A stretch of 14,921 nucleotides of DNA from Sporomusaceae bacterium UBA1887 (GTDB lineage Bacteria > Bacillota > Negativicutes > Sporomusales > DSM-15969): the NCBI GenBank assembly GCA_002337925.1, contig DDHB01000073.1, positions 1 to 14,921 of the forward strand, read 5' to 3'. Both the position numbers and the translations under genes were made by a program. Each line of letters begins with the position of its first letter. Position 1 is the stretch's first letter. The notes under the pieces were generated by a model that searched no databases, was not told where the DNA came from, and worked only from the letters and a program-made list of their open reading frames with translations. This document shows, one piece after another, positions 1 through 6,193 of the stretch.

Positions 1-638
1 TCGTTGCCTGCTCCACCTATTAGAACGTTAACTTGGCTATCACCAGTTAAAACATCATTTTTATCTGTACCATACCGGTTTTTTTCTAATTCGGCACTTT
101 TATTTCGATAGTAATTAATCGCTTCATTAACATCCGCAGTTTTATACATGCCTTCCAATAAGCCACTGATTTCCCAAGAATAATCAGGAATGTCACCTTG
201 ATACATCGACATCATCTTAGTAATATCACTATATGAGTATGTTCCATCGGATAATTTTATTGTCTCTATTCTACTCTCAGGATTTTTCCAGTCCAATATT
301 AAAACTTGCTGCCCGCTGCGCGTATCCCCAAAAAGTAGGTGCCGTCCATAATCAATAGTAGCAACATACGAAGTGTCTCGTTTAAGGCCAATGCCAGTGG
401 CAATAACTGTATCGTTACTCGAATTACCATTTTCCCCAATTGTTATTGCAGAGTTATTGCCTACAACATATGTATCATTACCTTGTCCGCCTAACTGCAT
501 AATCCAATCTTGGTATCCTGATCCAGAAACTTTAAATGTATCGTTTCCTTGCAAGCCATAATTAACAGTACCTGATGTCCCACTTATAACATCAGCAAGT
601 GAAGTTCCTAACTTTTCAGTAAATCGCATTAACGCCAT
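1..638 (-). CDS. RTX-like (hemolysin-type calcium-binding repeat) protein, C-terminal part beyond the window
   Basis: An open frame of 212 codons runs from ATG at 638 to the left edge without a stop, so the gene is cut by the window. A good ribosome site (AAAGGAG, 8 bases before the ATG) supports the start. The translation begins MALMRFTEKLGTSLADVISG and has no signal peptide or membrane segment. It carries glycine/aspartate-rich pieces of the RTX nonapeptide type: GLQGNDTF (about residues 28-35), LGGQGNDTYVVG (about 49-60) and, at the cut end, VLTGDSQVNVLIGGAGN. In the known family these repeats bind calcium and fold into a beta-roll, often in proteins exported by type I secretion with a C-terminal signal. 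That end lies outside the window, so enzyme or toxin domains cannot be judged. The region between the repeat blocks (about residues 75-185) is not recognised. Confidence 0.72.
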   Translation of the reverse strand, partial: MALMRFTEKLGTSLADVISGTSGTVNYGLQGNDTFKVSGSGYQDWIMQLGGQGNDTYVVGNNSAITIGENGNSSNDTVIATGIGLKRDTSYVATIDYGRHLLFGDTRSGQQVLILDWKNPESRIETIKLSDGTYSYSDITKMMSMYQGDIPDYSWEISGLLEGMYKTADVNEAINYYRNKSAELEKNRYGTDKNDVLTGDSQVNVLIGGAGN

Positions 639-1011
639 ATTGAACACTCCTTTACCTTCTTGCATTCAAAAATAACTTAATAACATTTTAATATTTCATA
701 CTATTCCATAATATACCAACAAATCCTTTATGTTTGTTTATAGTTTTAGTTAAACAACCTATATTCAAAAACCAACAATCCCATTAATATTGAGAACAAA
801 GTTATATTAAGCTAAAGCGAAAACGCTCTTGCCTGTTTTGGAATGATTATGCGAATGGGGATCAAGGAATCAAAATAAATAAGCTGCCCGTACCGCTATC
901 CGCGCAAAGACGCCGCCATAGTCCACTATGGCGGCGTCTTTATATCAGTCCCAGGTATCGTGATGTCTGGCAATTGGAAGCACATTGTATAGTTAAAGAT
1001 AACCTGCTTAA
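639..1011. other. Intergenic region between the RTX-like gene and the MBL-fold gene
   Basis: About 370 bases with no convincing gene. Bases 660-800 are very AT-rich and should hold the promoter of the RTX-like gene (minus strand), but no pair of boxes with good spacing stands out. A strong hairpin at 906-941 is listed separately. Small plus-strand frames here have no ribosome site and no recognisable protein character. Confidence 0.5.
906..941 (-). terminator. Strong perfect hairpin, likely terminator downstream of the MBL-fold gene
   Basis: A perfect 16-bp stem (906-921 with 926-941) closes a four-base loop TCCA. The stem is GC-rich in the middle and starts AAAGACGCC. It lies about 70 bases past the stop of the minus-strand MBL-fold gene. 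The T-rich end is short on either strand (CTTT, then ATAT on the plus strand), so it may act in both directions or as an RNA-stabilising hairpin. The stem is certain; the terminator role is inferred. Confidence 0.6.
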
Positions 1012-1896
1012 CTACAGATCAATCCGTTCCACTTTGCGTCCTAAAAACTCCTCCAGTCTCTTATCGGAGTATTGGATATTGACGGTTTTATAGATATGCT
1101 GGTACCCGTGTCCTAGATGTCCCCTGGAAAACGGTTTATCCTTTACATAATTCTGCTGAAATTCTCCCGAAAAGCATTCGATATATGCGTCGACATAGTC
1201 CATTGTAATTGGATTCTGTCCATGGCTACTAAAAATATCATCGATATCCTGTTCTAGCCGTTTTATCTTTTTCCAGCTGTCCAGTGCCATAGAAAACGGA
1301 GCGTTTCTATCAGATTCGAAAAAGTAAATAATGACGTAATCACAAATCATATCTCCTGAAAAAAGTCTCTTTTTTGCCCTATCCAGCAGCATGATATGCC
1401 CATAAGAATGTCCCGGTGTAAATATCACCTCCAAAGCCTTTCCGCCCAAGTCAAACACTTCTCCATCTTTTATAAAATGCGGAGTCAGGACCCGGAGCAG
1501 GCTTTTCTCAGCAAATGCTTCGCTATCAAAACGTTCAAGGGCACCGGGTTTATTCTCTTTCAGAAATTTTACTCCCAACTCAGCCGCGAACTGTCTTTCA
1601 TGCTTTGTATCAAAACCAATAATCTGACCGTAGTCCGGCTGGTACAGCCATACATCTCCAAAATATTCGCTTCCGTAACTGTGGTCAGGATCACCATGGG
1701 TCAATACCAGCATCACCGGCAAATCCGTTATACTTCTGATGATAGGCCTTATGTCCTCGAAACCAAAACCGGCGTCAATTAAGACCGCTTTCTTCTGCCC
1801 TAAGATAAGATAAAAATGCACAAGTCCAGCTTCAGTAATGATATATAAATCATCGTCCAGTTTTTGCACCTTACAGAAGTCCGTTGATGTAATCAT
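1012..1896 (-). CDS. MBL-fold (metallo-beta-lactamase superfamily) hydrolase
   Basis: This 294-residue protein has the layout of the metallo-beta-lactamase / glyoxalase II superfamily: LIDAGFG (about residue 40), metal motif THGDPDHSYG (His67, Asp69, Asp71, His72), TPGHSYGH (His163), FSGD (Asp182) and SSHGQ (His225). The usual HxHxDH is HxDxDH here, so one zinc-site His is replaced by Asp. The substrate cannot be named. Start: an in-frame GTG at 1905 exists, but AAAGGTGAT sits 6 bases before ATG 1896 and pairs well with 16S rRNA, so the ATG is preferred. The 70-residue C-terminal extension after His225 is unassigned. The gene is divergent from a broken HxlR regulator, with a palindromic operator between them, which suggests it was once controlled by that regulator. 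No signal peptide is seen, so it is probably cytoplasmic. Confidence 0.85.
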   Translation of the reverse strand: MITSTDFCKVQKLDDDLYIITEAGLVHFYLILGQKKAVLIDAGFGFEDIRPIIRSITDLPVMLVLTHGDPDHSYGSEYFGDVWLYQPDYGQIIGFDTKHERQFAAELGVKFLKENKPGALERFDSEAFAEKSLLRVLTPHFIKDGEVFDLGGKALEVIFTPGHSYGHIMLLDRAKKRLFSGDMICDYVIIYFFESDRNAPFSMALDSWKKIKRLEQDIDDIFSSHGQNPITMDYVDAYIECFSGEFQQNYVKDKPFSRGHLGHGYQHIYKTVNIQYSDKRLEEFLGRKVERIDL

Positions 1897-1970
1897 GATT
1901 ATCACCTTTCCTTTAATAATACGTTAGTATAACTTTCATGCTCATATCCCTAGGTATCATTTACACGTAA

Positions 1971-1999
1971 ATATTATAATGTTACAATAAATATATCAA
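1971..1999 (-). promoter_or_regulatory. Probable sigma-70 promoter of the MBL-fold gene
   Basis: On the minus strand TTGATA (1999-1994) is followed after 17 bases by TAATAT (1976-1971), about 75 bases before the MBL start codon. An alternative TATAAT overlaps it at 15-base spacing. The surrounding DNA is AT-rich, so chance matches are possible. Confidence 0.45.
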
Positions 2000-2011
2000 G
2001 TAGGATTATAT
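1982..2011 (+). promoter_or_regulatory. Possible promoter of the broken HxlR gene
   Basis: TTACAA (1982-1987) and TTATAT (2006-2011) are 18 bases apart on the plus strand. Transcription would start at about 2018, directly at the palindrome, which would suit autorepression by an HxlR-type regulator. The boxes are only moderate matches. Confidence 0.35.
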
Positions 2012-2019
2012 TTAGTAGG

Positions 2020-2039
2020 TACTATCTTATATGATAGTA
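2020..2039. promoter_or_regulatory. Palindromic operator, HxlR/YodB-like
   Basis: TACTATC and GATAGTA form perfect 7-base arms around a 6-base AT centre. HxlR-family repressors bind this kind of site; the YodB box of Bacillus subtilis, as I recall it, also begins TACTAT and ends in an ACTA-type arm. The site is just upstream of the broken HxlR gene and about 65 bases upstream of the predicted MBL transcription start, so it fits control of either gene or both. Confidence 0.6.
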
Positions 2040-2054
2040 TGGAGGTGGAGAAGT

Positions 2055-2410
2055 ATAAATCCAAAGCGAAGCATTCCTGTACTTAAATTGTGTAGTATCC
2101 GGAGAGCCCATTTCCCTCCTATTATTTTCTGCGCAATTGCAATTGGGCAGTCTTCAAGGTCGATGCTGAATTGAATCGTCAAATGCCAGAATTAACACAA
2201 GCTACTTTAACTAAAGAACTCCGTAGGTTAGAGAGTTTCCATCTCATTAATAGAAAAGTGTACCCAGAGGTTCCGCCGCGAGTAGAATATTCATTAACCG
2301 AAATGGGCTTGAAACTTTTGCCTGTTCTAAAAGAACTCGAAATATGGGGAGATGAGTTTAAAAAACACAGTAAACGACAAAGAAATACTCCCACTCAATC
2401 AATCCTTTAG
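2055..2410 (+). pseudogene. Broken HxlR-family winged-helix regulator
   Basis: The C-terminal two thirds is a clean HxlR-type winged helix: LNRQMPEL at 2171 onwards, then TKELRRLESFHLI, the wing VPPRVEYSLTEMG and KELEIWGDEF, ending at the TAG at 2408-2410. The N-terminal part survives only in other frames. From 2055, after a good ribosome site (GGAGGTGG, 2040-2047), codons read NPKRSIPVLKLCSI, but the first codon is ATA rather than ATG. From 2092 a second frame reads VVSGEPISLLLFSAQLQLGS, which matches the HxlR segment usually written as ISGKW..LILF. Total length, about 118 codons, is normal for the family. At least two frameshifts and a lost start therefore disable an otherwise full-length gene. 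A short product from TTG 2171 would lack helix 1 and the N-terminal Cys region, and has no ribosome site. Confidence 0.75.
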
Positions 2411-2428
2411 CGCCAAAGCATAAGGAGA

Positions 2429-2463
2429 AGCCGCACGCTCAAAATATGAGCTGCGGCTTTTTT
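2429..2463 (+). terminator. Rho-independent terminator of the HxlR locus
   Basis: AGCCGCA-c-GCTC pairs with GAGCTGCGGCT (one bulged base, 7-base AT-rich loop) and is followed directly by TTTTTTG. It lies 20 bases after the HxlR stop codon, on the same strand. Confidence 0.8.
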
Positions 2464-2475
2464 GTTGCCAACCTG

Positions 2476-2499
2476 TTGCCGGAAGCTGTTTTCCGGCAA
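2476..2499. repeat. Perfect 9-bp inverted repeat
   Basis: TTGCCGGAA (2476-2484) and TTCCGGCAA (2491-2499) flank a 6-base loop. No T-run follows on either strand in the correct position, so it is only a candidate secondary hairpin between two opposing terminators. Confidence 0.45.
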
Positions 2500-2503
2500 T
2501 AAA

Positions 2504-2540
2504 AAAGCCTCTAGCAAAATTACTAGAAGCTCGATTTTTT
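2504..2540 (-). terminator. Terminator-like hairpin behind a truncated tRNA 3' end
   Basis: On the minus strand AGCTTCTAG pairs with CTAGAGGCT (one mismatch) around an 8-base loop and is followed by TTTTTT. Its arrangement (tRNA 3' end, AAATC, stem, TTTTG loop part, GAGGCTTTTTT) closely parallels the terminator of tRNA-Ser at 4000-4030. This suggests that a tRNA gene once ended here. Confidence 0.6.
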
Positions 2541-2542
2541 TA

Positions 2543-2553
2543 TGGCGGAGAGG
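2543..2553 (-). other. Orphan 11-base copy of the tRNA-Ser 3' end
   Basis: CCTCTCCGCCA on the minus strand is identical to the last 11 bases of tRNA-Ser(CGA) at 4041-4051, in the same orientation, and is followed by its own terminator-like hairpin. No other part of a tRNA is present: the sequence to its right is the truncated end of a decayed ATPase gene. It could be the distal attachment-site copy of an old tRNA-integrated element, or the stump of a deleted tRNA gene. Confidence 0.55.
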
Positions 2554-2850
2554 AAGAGAACGTCTCCTTTGTGTCAAGTTTACCGGACATATACATTATA
2601 TCCGCGCCGTCGAAGCTCTAAATATACAATAGTTTCAAGGGTTTGAGATATATTATCCTGCATATATCCTAAAAACAGCGTGCTTGAAGGCATTATCCGC
2701 TAAATAAAACTTTTCTTGCGTTTCAGAATCTTTCTGCCTTATAGTTGCCTAGCGCGAACGTACGTTCAAGATATCGGCACTTTCTAGATTCTAAAGATAA
2801 CTATAGACTATTTCTAAATCAATACTCTAGTTTTTTAAGCAACTGCATTA
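2554..2850 (-). pseudogene. Decayed fragment of an AAA+ ATPase with DUF4143 domain
   Basis: No ORF survives here, but the minus strand carries consecutive blocks typical of the C-terminal DUF4143 half of this ATPase family. From right to left these are SIDLEIVYSYL-stop-NLESADILNVRSR-stop (about 2825-2750), then DSETQEKFYLADNAFKHAVF (from 2697) with RIYAG before a stop. After a frameshift comes NISQTLETIVYLELRRRGYN with VYV (to about 2585), and after another frameshift GKLDTKE. The intact family reads ENIVYLEL.RRGY.VYVGK...KE(V/I)DF. At least two frameshifts and several stops show that the gene is dead. The N-terminal Walker half is absent, and the left end is cut at the orphan tRNA end. Family assignment rests on remembered motif order, without a search. 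Confidence 0.68.
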
Positions 2851-2931
2851 TCCTCGCATTATGCACCACACCTTTACCAAGAAAAATGAAATAAAAGCAA
2901 ATAAAATCAAGCAGTAATTTCGCTATTTCTT

Positions 2932-2937
2932 TATAAT
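2932..2937 (+). promoter_or_regulatory. Probable -10 box of the AraC-type gene
   Basis: A perfect TATAAT lies about 35 bases before the AraC-type start codon in an AT-rich stretch. No good -35 box is found 16-18 bases upstream, so the promoter may be weak or activator-dependent. Confidence 0.35.
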
Positions 2938-2972
2938 AAATGTAGGATGATTGAAACGAGGTGGATAGAAGA

Positions 2973-3938
2973 ATGTACGAGTGGCAGAAACAAATTCAAA
3001 TAATTGTTGATGAAATTGACAAATGTGTTAGAAGTTATAATGATGAAGCCTTGACACTAGGCTTTCTTTCTCGCAGGCTGGGTTATTCTGAATTTTATAC
3101 AACGAGAAAATTCAAGGAAATATCGGGTATGCAATTCAGGGATTATCTGCGTCATAGAAAATTGGCCTTTGCACTAAAAGAAGTTCGTGATAGTGAAAAA
3201 AACCTTTTAGATATTGCTTTTGATTATGGTTTTTCATCACATGAAGCTTTTAGCAGAGCTTTTAAGGAAACATATGGTGTAGCTCCAAGTGAATACCGAA
3301 AAAAGCCTAAGCCTGTTGTCCTTCGTACAAAAATAAACCCTTTCGATCGTTACTTTTTAGAATTAGGAGAGATTGGGATGATGAAATCTACAGATGATAT
3401 AAAAATTTATTTTATAACCATTCCAGCGCACAAATTTTTGCACATTAAAAACTATGAGAGTAATGGGTATTGGGATTTTTGGCAAAAGCAAAGTCTTATT
3501 CCGGGACAGGACTGCGAAACAATTTGCGGCTTACTCGACAGTATCAAGGGTAAATTGGATGACGATGGTGGGAGCGAATCTAACGGCGGAAGCGGTCAAA
3601 TTATGGCCTACATTAATGACCCGAACGGCAGACTCTGTGATTGGGGTATTCCACGCATAGAGTGTTATGGTGTACGACTTCCTTTTAATTATAAAGGCGA
3701 AGTACCGCCACAAATGCTTATGATTAATGTTCCTGAAGCCGAGTATATTGTTTTCGAACACGGGCCATTCAATTATGAGCAGGAAAACCGTAGTGTGGAG
3801 GAAGAGATAGAAAAGGCAATGGAAACTTTTGATTTTGCAGCCACGGGTTACTGCTTTGATACTTCCCCAGGCAGAATAATTTACTTTTATCACAATCCGG
3901 AACGTTTTTTTAAGTATATCAGGCCAGTTCGGCGGTGA
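2973..3938 (+). CDS. AraC-family regulator with C-terminal effector-binding domain
   Basis: This 321-residue regulator has its DNA-binding part first: two helix-turn-helix units in residues 5-112, with the AraC signature LLDIAFDYGFSSHEAFSRAF followed by YGVAPSEYRKK. Residues 125-321 (IKIYFITIPAHKFLHIKNYE... to PERFFKYIRPVRR) resemble the GyrI-like/AraC effector-binding fold, which in related proteins binds small hydrophobic molecules. The start is chosen at ATG 2973 because GAGGTGG (2958-2964) stands 8 bases before it; GTG 2961 lies within that ribosome site. The gene stands alone, facing tRNA-Ser, with no adjacent target gene, so its regulon cannot be read from context. It lies between two copies of the tRNA-Ser 3' end and beside a decayed ATPase, in AT-richer DNA than the genes further right, which hints at transfer. 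Ligand unknown. Confidence 0.85.
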   Translation: MYEWQKQIQIIVDEIDKCVRSYNDEALTLGFLSRRLGYSEFYTTRKFKEISGMQFRDYLRHRKLAFALKEVRDSEKNLLDIAFDYGFSSHEAFSRAFKETYGVAPSEYRKKPKPVVLRTKINPFDRYFLELGEIGMMKSTDDIKIYFITIPAHKFLHIKNYESNGYWDFWQKQSLIPGQDCETICGLLDSIKGKLDDDGGSESNGGSGQIMAYINDPNGRLCDWGIPRIECYGVRLPFNYKGEVPPQMLMINVPEAEYIVFEHGPFNYEQENRSVEEEIEKAMETFDFAATGYCFDTSPGRIIYFYHNPERFFKYIRPVRR

Positions 3939-3999
3939 TAAAATCGACTGCTATTTACTATAGTCAATGCAAAAAGAAAATCGACTTAATTCTAACCAC

Positions 4000-4030
4000 A
4001 AAAAAGCCTCGCACAAAACTGCGCAAGGCC
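4000..4030 (-). terminator. Rho-independent terminator of tRNA-Ser
   Basis: On the minus strand GCCTTGCGCA pairs with TGCGAGGC (two-base bulge, loop GTTTTG) and ends in TTTTTTG. It starts about 10 bases after the CCA end of tRNA-Ser. On the plus strand it may also slow transcription leaving the AraC-type gene, but no T-run follows there. Confidence 0.8.
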
Positions 4031-4038
4031 TTGATTTC

Positions 4039-4130
<92 letters not shown>

Positions 4131-4216
4131 ATATTCTAATCGACCATCGATAAGGCTCCATCTGCGTTGTACCCGTAAAGGGTAACCCGAAGTTCCTAAG
4201 GTACTAAAGCTTTATC

Positions 4217-4690
4217 TCAGTCAACAATTGTCGTTTTTTTCTTTCGCCGTTCGCGAAAAAAGGCTTTCATGATGGCAGAGCATTCATCACCCCGGACTCC
4301 AGCAGTAACCGCCATACGGTGATTGAGTGCTTCATTCTGCACTACATTAAAAAGAGACTCTACAGCTCCCGCCTTATAGTCGGCACTTCCGTAAACCAAT
4401 CGGTCAACCCGGCCGTTTACAAGGGCACCGGCACACATAGGACACGGCTCTATCGTAACATAAAGTGTTGCTCCGGTCAACCGCCAGCGACTAAGCTTTC
4501 GGCAAGTTTCTTGAATAACAATCACTTCAGCATGCGCGGTAGCATCATGACAGGTTTCCCTTAAGTTATGCGCTTTGGCCACAACTTCACCATCTATGAC
4601 AAGAACGGCTCCAATTGGAATCTCACCCATACAATAAGCCTTTTGGGCTTCTTCCAGAGCTAACCCCATATAGTAGTTATCATCCTTCAT
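4217..4690 (-). CDS. tadA: tRNA-specific adenosine deaminase TadA
   Basis: TadA converts A34 to inosine in the anticodon of tRNA-Arg(ACG), an essential step in most bacteria. The 157-residue product is of normal length and has the zinc cytidine-deaminase fold: AHAEV (about residues 53-57, zinc His and catalytic Glu), EPCPMCAGAL (about 81-90, the two zinc Cys) and YMGLALEEAQKAYCMGEIPIGAVLV at the N-terminus. ATG 4690 gives the usual TadA N-terminus. Its ribosome site is weak (AAGGGA about 14 bases away), and a downstream ATG at 4669 would remove conserved residues. A sigma-70 promoter lies 70-90 bases upstream. tRNA-Ser(CGA) follows on the same strand. The basic C-terminal tail is ordinary. 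Confidence 0.96.
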   Translation of the reverse strand: MKDDNYYMGLALEEAQKAYCMGEIPIGAVLVIDGEVVAKAHNLRETCHDATAHAEVIVIQETCRKLSRWRLTGATLYVTIEPCPMCAGALVNGRVDRLVYGSADYKAGAVESLFNVVQNEALNHRMAVTAGVRGDECSAIMKAFFRERRKKKTTIVD

Positions 4691-4753
4691 CCGTTATCAC
4701 GCATTCCCTTATTTGCATATCCGCCCACTTGGCCTGCTGTGTGTTACTGTGAT

Positions 4754-4782
4754 ATTATAGCGTATCAGCAGAAACTTCGCAA
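4754..4782 (-). promoter_or_regulatory. Sigma-70 promoter of tadA
   Basis: On the minus strand TTGCGA (4782-4777) and a perfect TATAAT (4759-4754) are separated by 17 bases. The predicted start is about 57 bases before the tadA ATG. Confidence 0.7.
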
Positions 4783-4863
4783 CTAAAGTTTTATGGTAAT
4801 TATTCCTGCAAATCAGGCACAGCCGCCAGCAACCAGAACTGCGGTTAAAATACCAACTTACTG

Positions 4864-5640
4864 CTAAGCACCAATGACAAAACTACGCATTGATACCGAA
4901 CCATTTTGAATATCATCGCAGGTAAAGGTCAGCCCTTCACCGTCTTTTTGCAAGGCAATTGCGTATAACATGGGTAAATAGTGCTCCGAAGTCGGGATGG
5001 CTAAGCGAGAGGCCGTCAAGCCTTCATACCGGATTAATCCGGCATGATCGCCTTGCTGCAATAATTCTTTCATTTGCTGGTCAGCTTCAACCGCCCAGTC
5101 ATACGGCTCATCATAGGTATGTTCAAATTTAGCAAGCCGCAAGTTATGAACCAAGTTGCCACTGGCCATTATCAAAACACCTTCCTTGCGCAGCGGCGCC
5201 AGCTCCTTCGCCAGATTATAATGCTCTTGTGGTGATTTTAAAATATCCAGGCTCATCTCAAAGACCGGCACATCCGCAAGCGGATAAAGATACTTCAAAA
5301 CAGACCACGCCGCGTGGTCAATACCCCATTCCAAATCGCAAGTAATTTTAGCTCCGCCAGCAGCTTGTATCACTGCTTCTGCTTGCTTTGGCGCACCCAG
5401 GCAAGGATATTTAATCTGATATAGCTCTTGGGGAAATCCGTAGAAATCATAAATCGTTCGCGGATTAGTCATACAGGTAACTTGCGTACCCTTGGTTAGC
5501 CAATGTGCTGAGATAACCATAATAGCAGTTGGTTTAACAAGTTTCCCGCCTAGCTGGCTAACACTGCGGGTAAAGCTATTGTCCTCGATAATATTCATCG
5601 GCGATCCATGACCCATGAACAACACTGGCAATTCCTGCAT
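4864..5640 (-). CDS. LigB/DODA-type (YgiD-like) extradiol aromatic ring-opening dioxygenase
   Basis: This 258-residue protein belongs to the class III extradiol dioxygenase superfamily, which includes E. coli YgiD and plant DOPA 4,5-dioxygenase. The expected motifs are present: LFMGHGSPMN (His11), MVISAHW (His46), EWGIDHAAWSVL (His109), SGNLVHNL (His165) and SEHYLPMLYA (His220); the conserved histidines hold a divalent metal. Length is typical. The substrate in this organism is unknown; catechols or quinone-derived compounds are likely given the MarR-DoxX neighbours. The start is ATG 5640, with AGGAG 10 bases upstream; a GTG at 5649 is too close to that site. It is the last gene of a marR-doxX-dioxygenase cluster, 75 bases after doxX, separated by a perfect hairpin. 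An oxygen-using enzyme in a presumed anaerobe would suggest detoxification, but this is inference. Confidence 0.88.
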   Translation of the reverse strand: MQELPVLFMGHGSPMNIIEDNSFTRSVSQLGGKLVKPTAIMVISAHWLTKGTQVTCMTNPRTIYDFYGFPQELYQIKYPCLGAPKQAEAVIQAAGGAKITCDLEWGIDHAAWSVLKYLYPLADVPVFEMSLDILKSPQEHYNLAKELAPLRKEGVLIMASGNLVHNLRLAKFEHTYDEPYDWAVEADQQMKELLQQGDHAGLIRYEGLTASRLAIPTSEHYLPMLYAIALQKDGEGLTFTCDDIQNGSVSMRSFVIGA

Positions 5641-5675
5641 TCCAATCACACTCCTGTGAGTTCTATTATGTAAGA

Positions 5676-5707
5676 GCCCTCTGCAAACATTCTAACTTGC
5701 AGAGGGC
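5676..5707 (-). terminator. Perfect 11-bp hairpin between doxX and the dioxygenase gene
   Basis: GCCCTCTGCAA (5676-5686) and TTGCAGAGGGC (5697-5707) form a perfect 11-bp stem with a 10-base loop. On the minus strand it is followed by TCTTACATAA rather than a T-run. It is more likely a partial terminator or an RNA-processing/stability element that lowers dioxygenase expression relative to doxX than a full stop. Confidence 0.55.
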
Positions 5708-5715
5708 ATTACCAT

Positions 5716-6168
5716 TTAGTTTGACTTATAAAAAGCACCTACATTTAACTGTTTTGCCACAAACAGCCGGTGATCCAAGCTGTATATTCCCGGTCCTGAA
5801 ATTAATAGGCTAATATATACAATGCCATTCTCCAGTGCTTGTGAAGCGCCGAATAGTCCTGCTCCGGTCCCTAATTTCATCGCAACAGCAACAGCCATAG
5901 TCATCGTGACCAATGCGCAGGCTATCCGTGTTCCTAATCCGAGAATAATCATCGCACCGCCGAAAAATTCGGCAAAGGCAGCCATGAACCCCCAAAAGGC
6001 AGGCGCAAATGTAATACCAAGGAACTTCATTGCACTACCAATTTTAATCCAGCCTTCAACGCCCCCCATAATCTTAGGAGCACCATGATAAAGCATCATA
6101 AGACCCATGCCTACCCGAAGAAAAAGTAATCCTTCATCTTTATACTTATGCAAATTCGTAAAAATCAT
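5716..6168 (-). CDS. DoxX-family membrane protein
   Basis: A 150-residue protein of the DoxX family with four hydrophobic segments at about residues 13-30, 48-72, 78-98 and 110-126. Conserved pieces are GLLFLRVGMGLMMLYHGAPKI, the FAEFFGGAMIILGLGTR block after the second helix, and a C-terminal segment near NGIVYISLLISGPG. It is placed in the cytoplasmic membrane. The biochemical role of DoxX proteins is poorly defined; relatives such as Bacillus MhqP and CatD are induced by quinones or thiol stress together with ring-cleavage dioxygenases. A GGGGGATT ribosome site precedes ATG 6168. It starts 25 bases after the MarR gene and precedes the YgiD-like dioxygenase, consistent with one operon. Confidence 0.88.
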   Translation of the reverse strand: MIFTNLHKYKDEGLLFLRVGMGLMMLYHGAPKIMGGVEGWIKIGSAMKFLGITFAPAFWGFMAAFAEFFGGAMIILGLGTRIACALVTMTMAVAVAMKLGTGAGLFGASQALENGIVYISLLISGPGIYSLDHRLFVAKQLNVGAFYKSN

Positions 6169-6193
6169 ACATAATCCCCCTTTACTATATTAT

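Noticed and set aside
373..561. Plus-strand 62-codon frame
   Set aside because: It is the reverse of the RTX-like coding region, with no ribosome site.
1396..1782. Plus-strand 128-codon frame
   Set aside because: It lies opposite the MBL-fold gene, without family features or a ribosome site.
2755..2768. CGAACGTACGTTCA, close to the Gram-positive LexA/SOS box consensus
   Set aside because: It lies inside the eroded DUF4143 pseudogene, where the minus strand still reads ILNVRSR, is about 200 bases from the AraC-type start, and no SOS gene is adjacent. Probably a chance palindrome.
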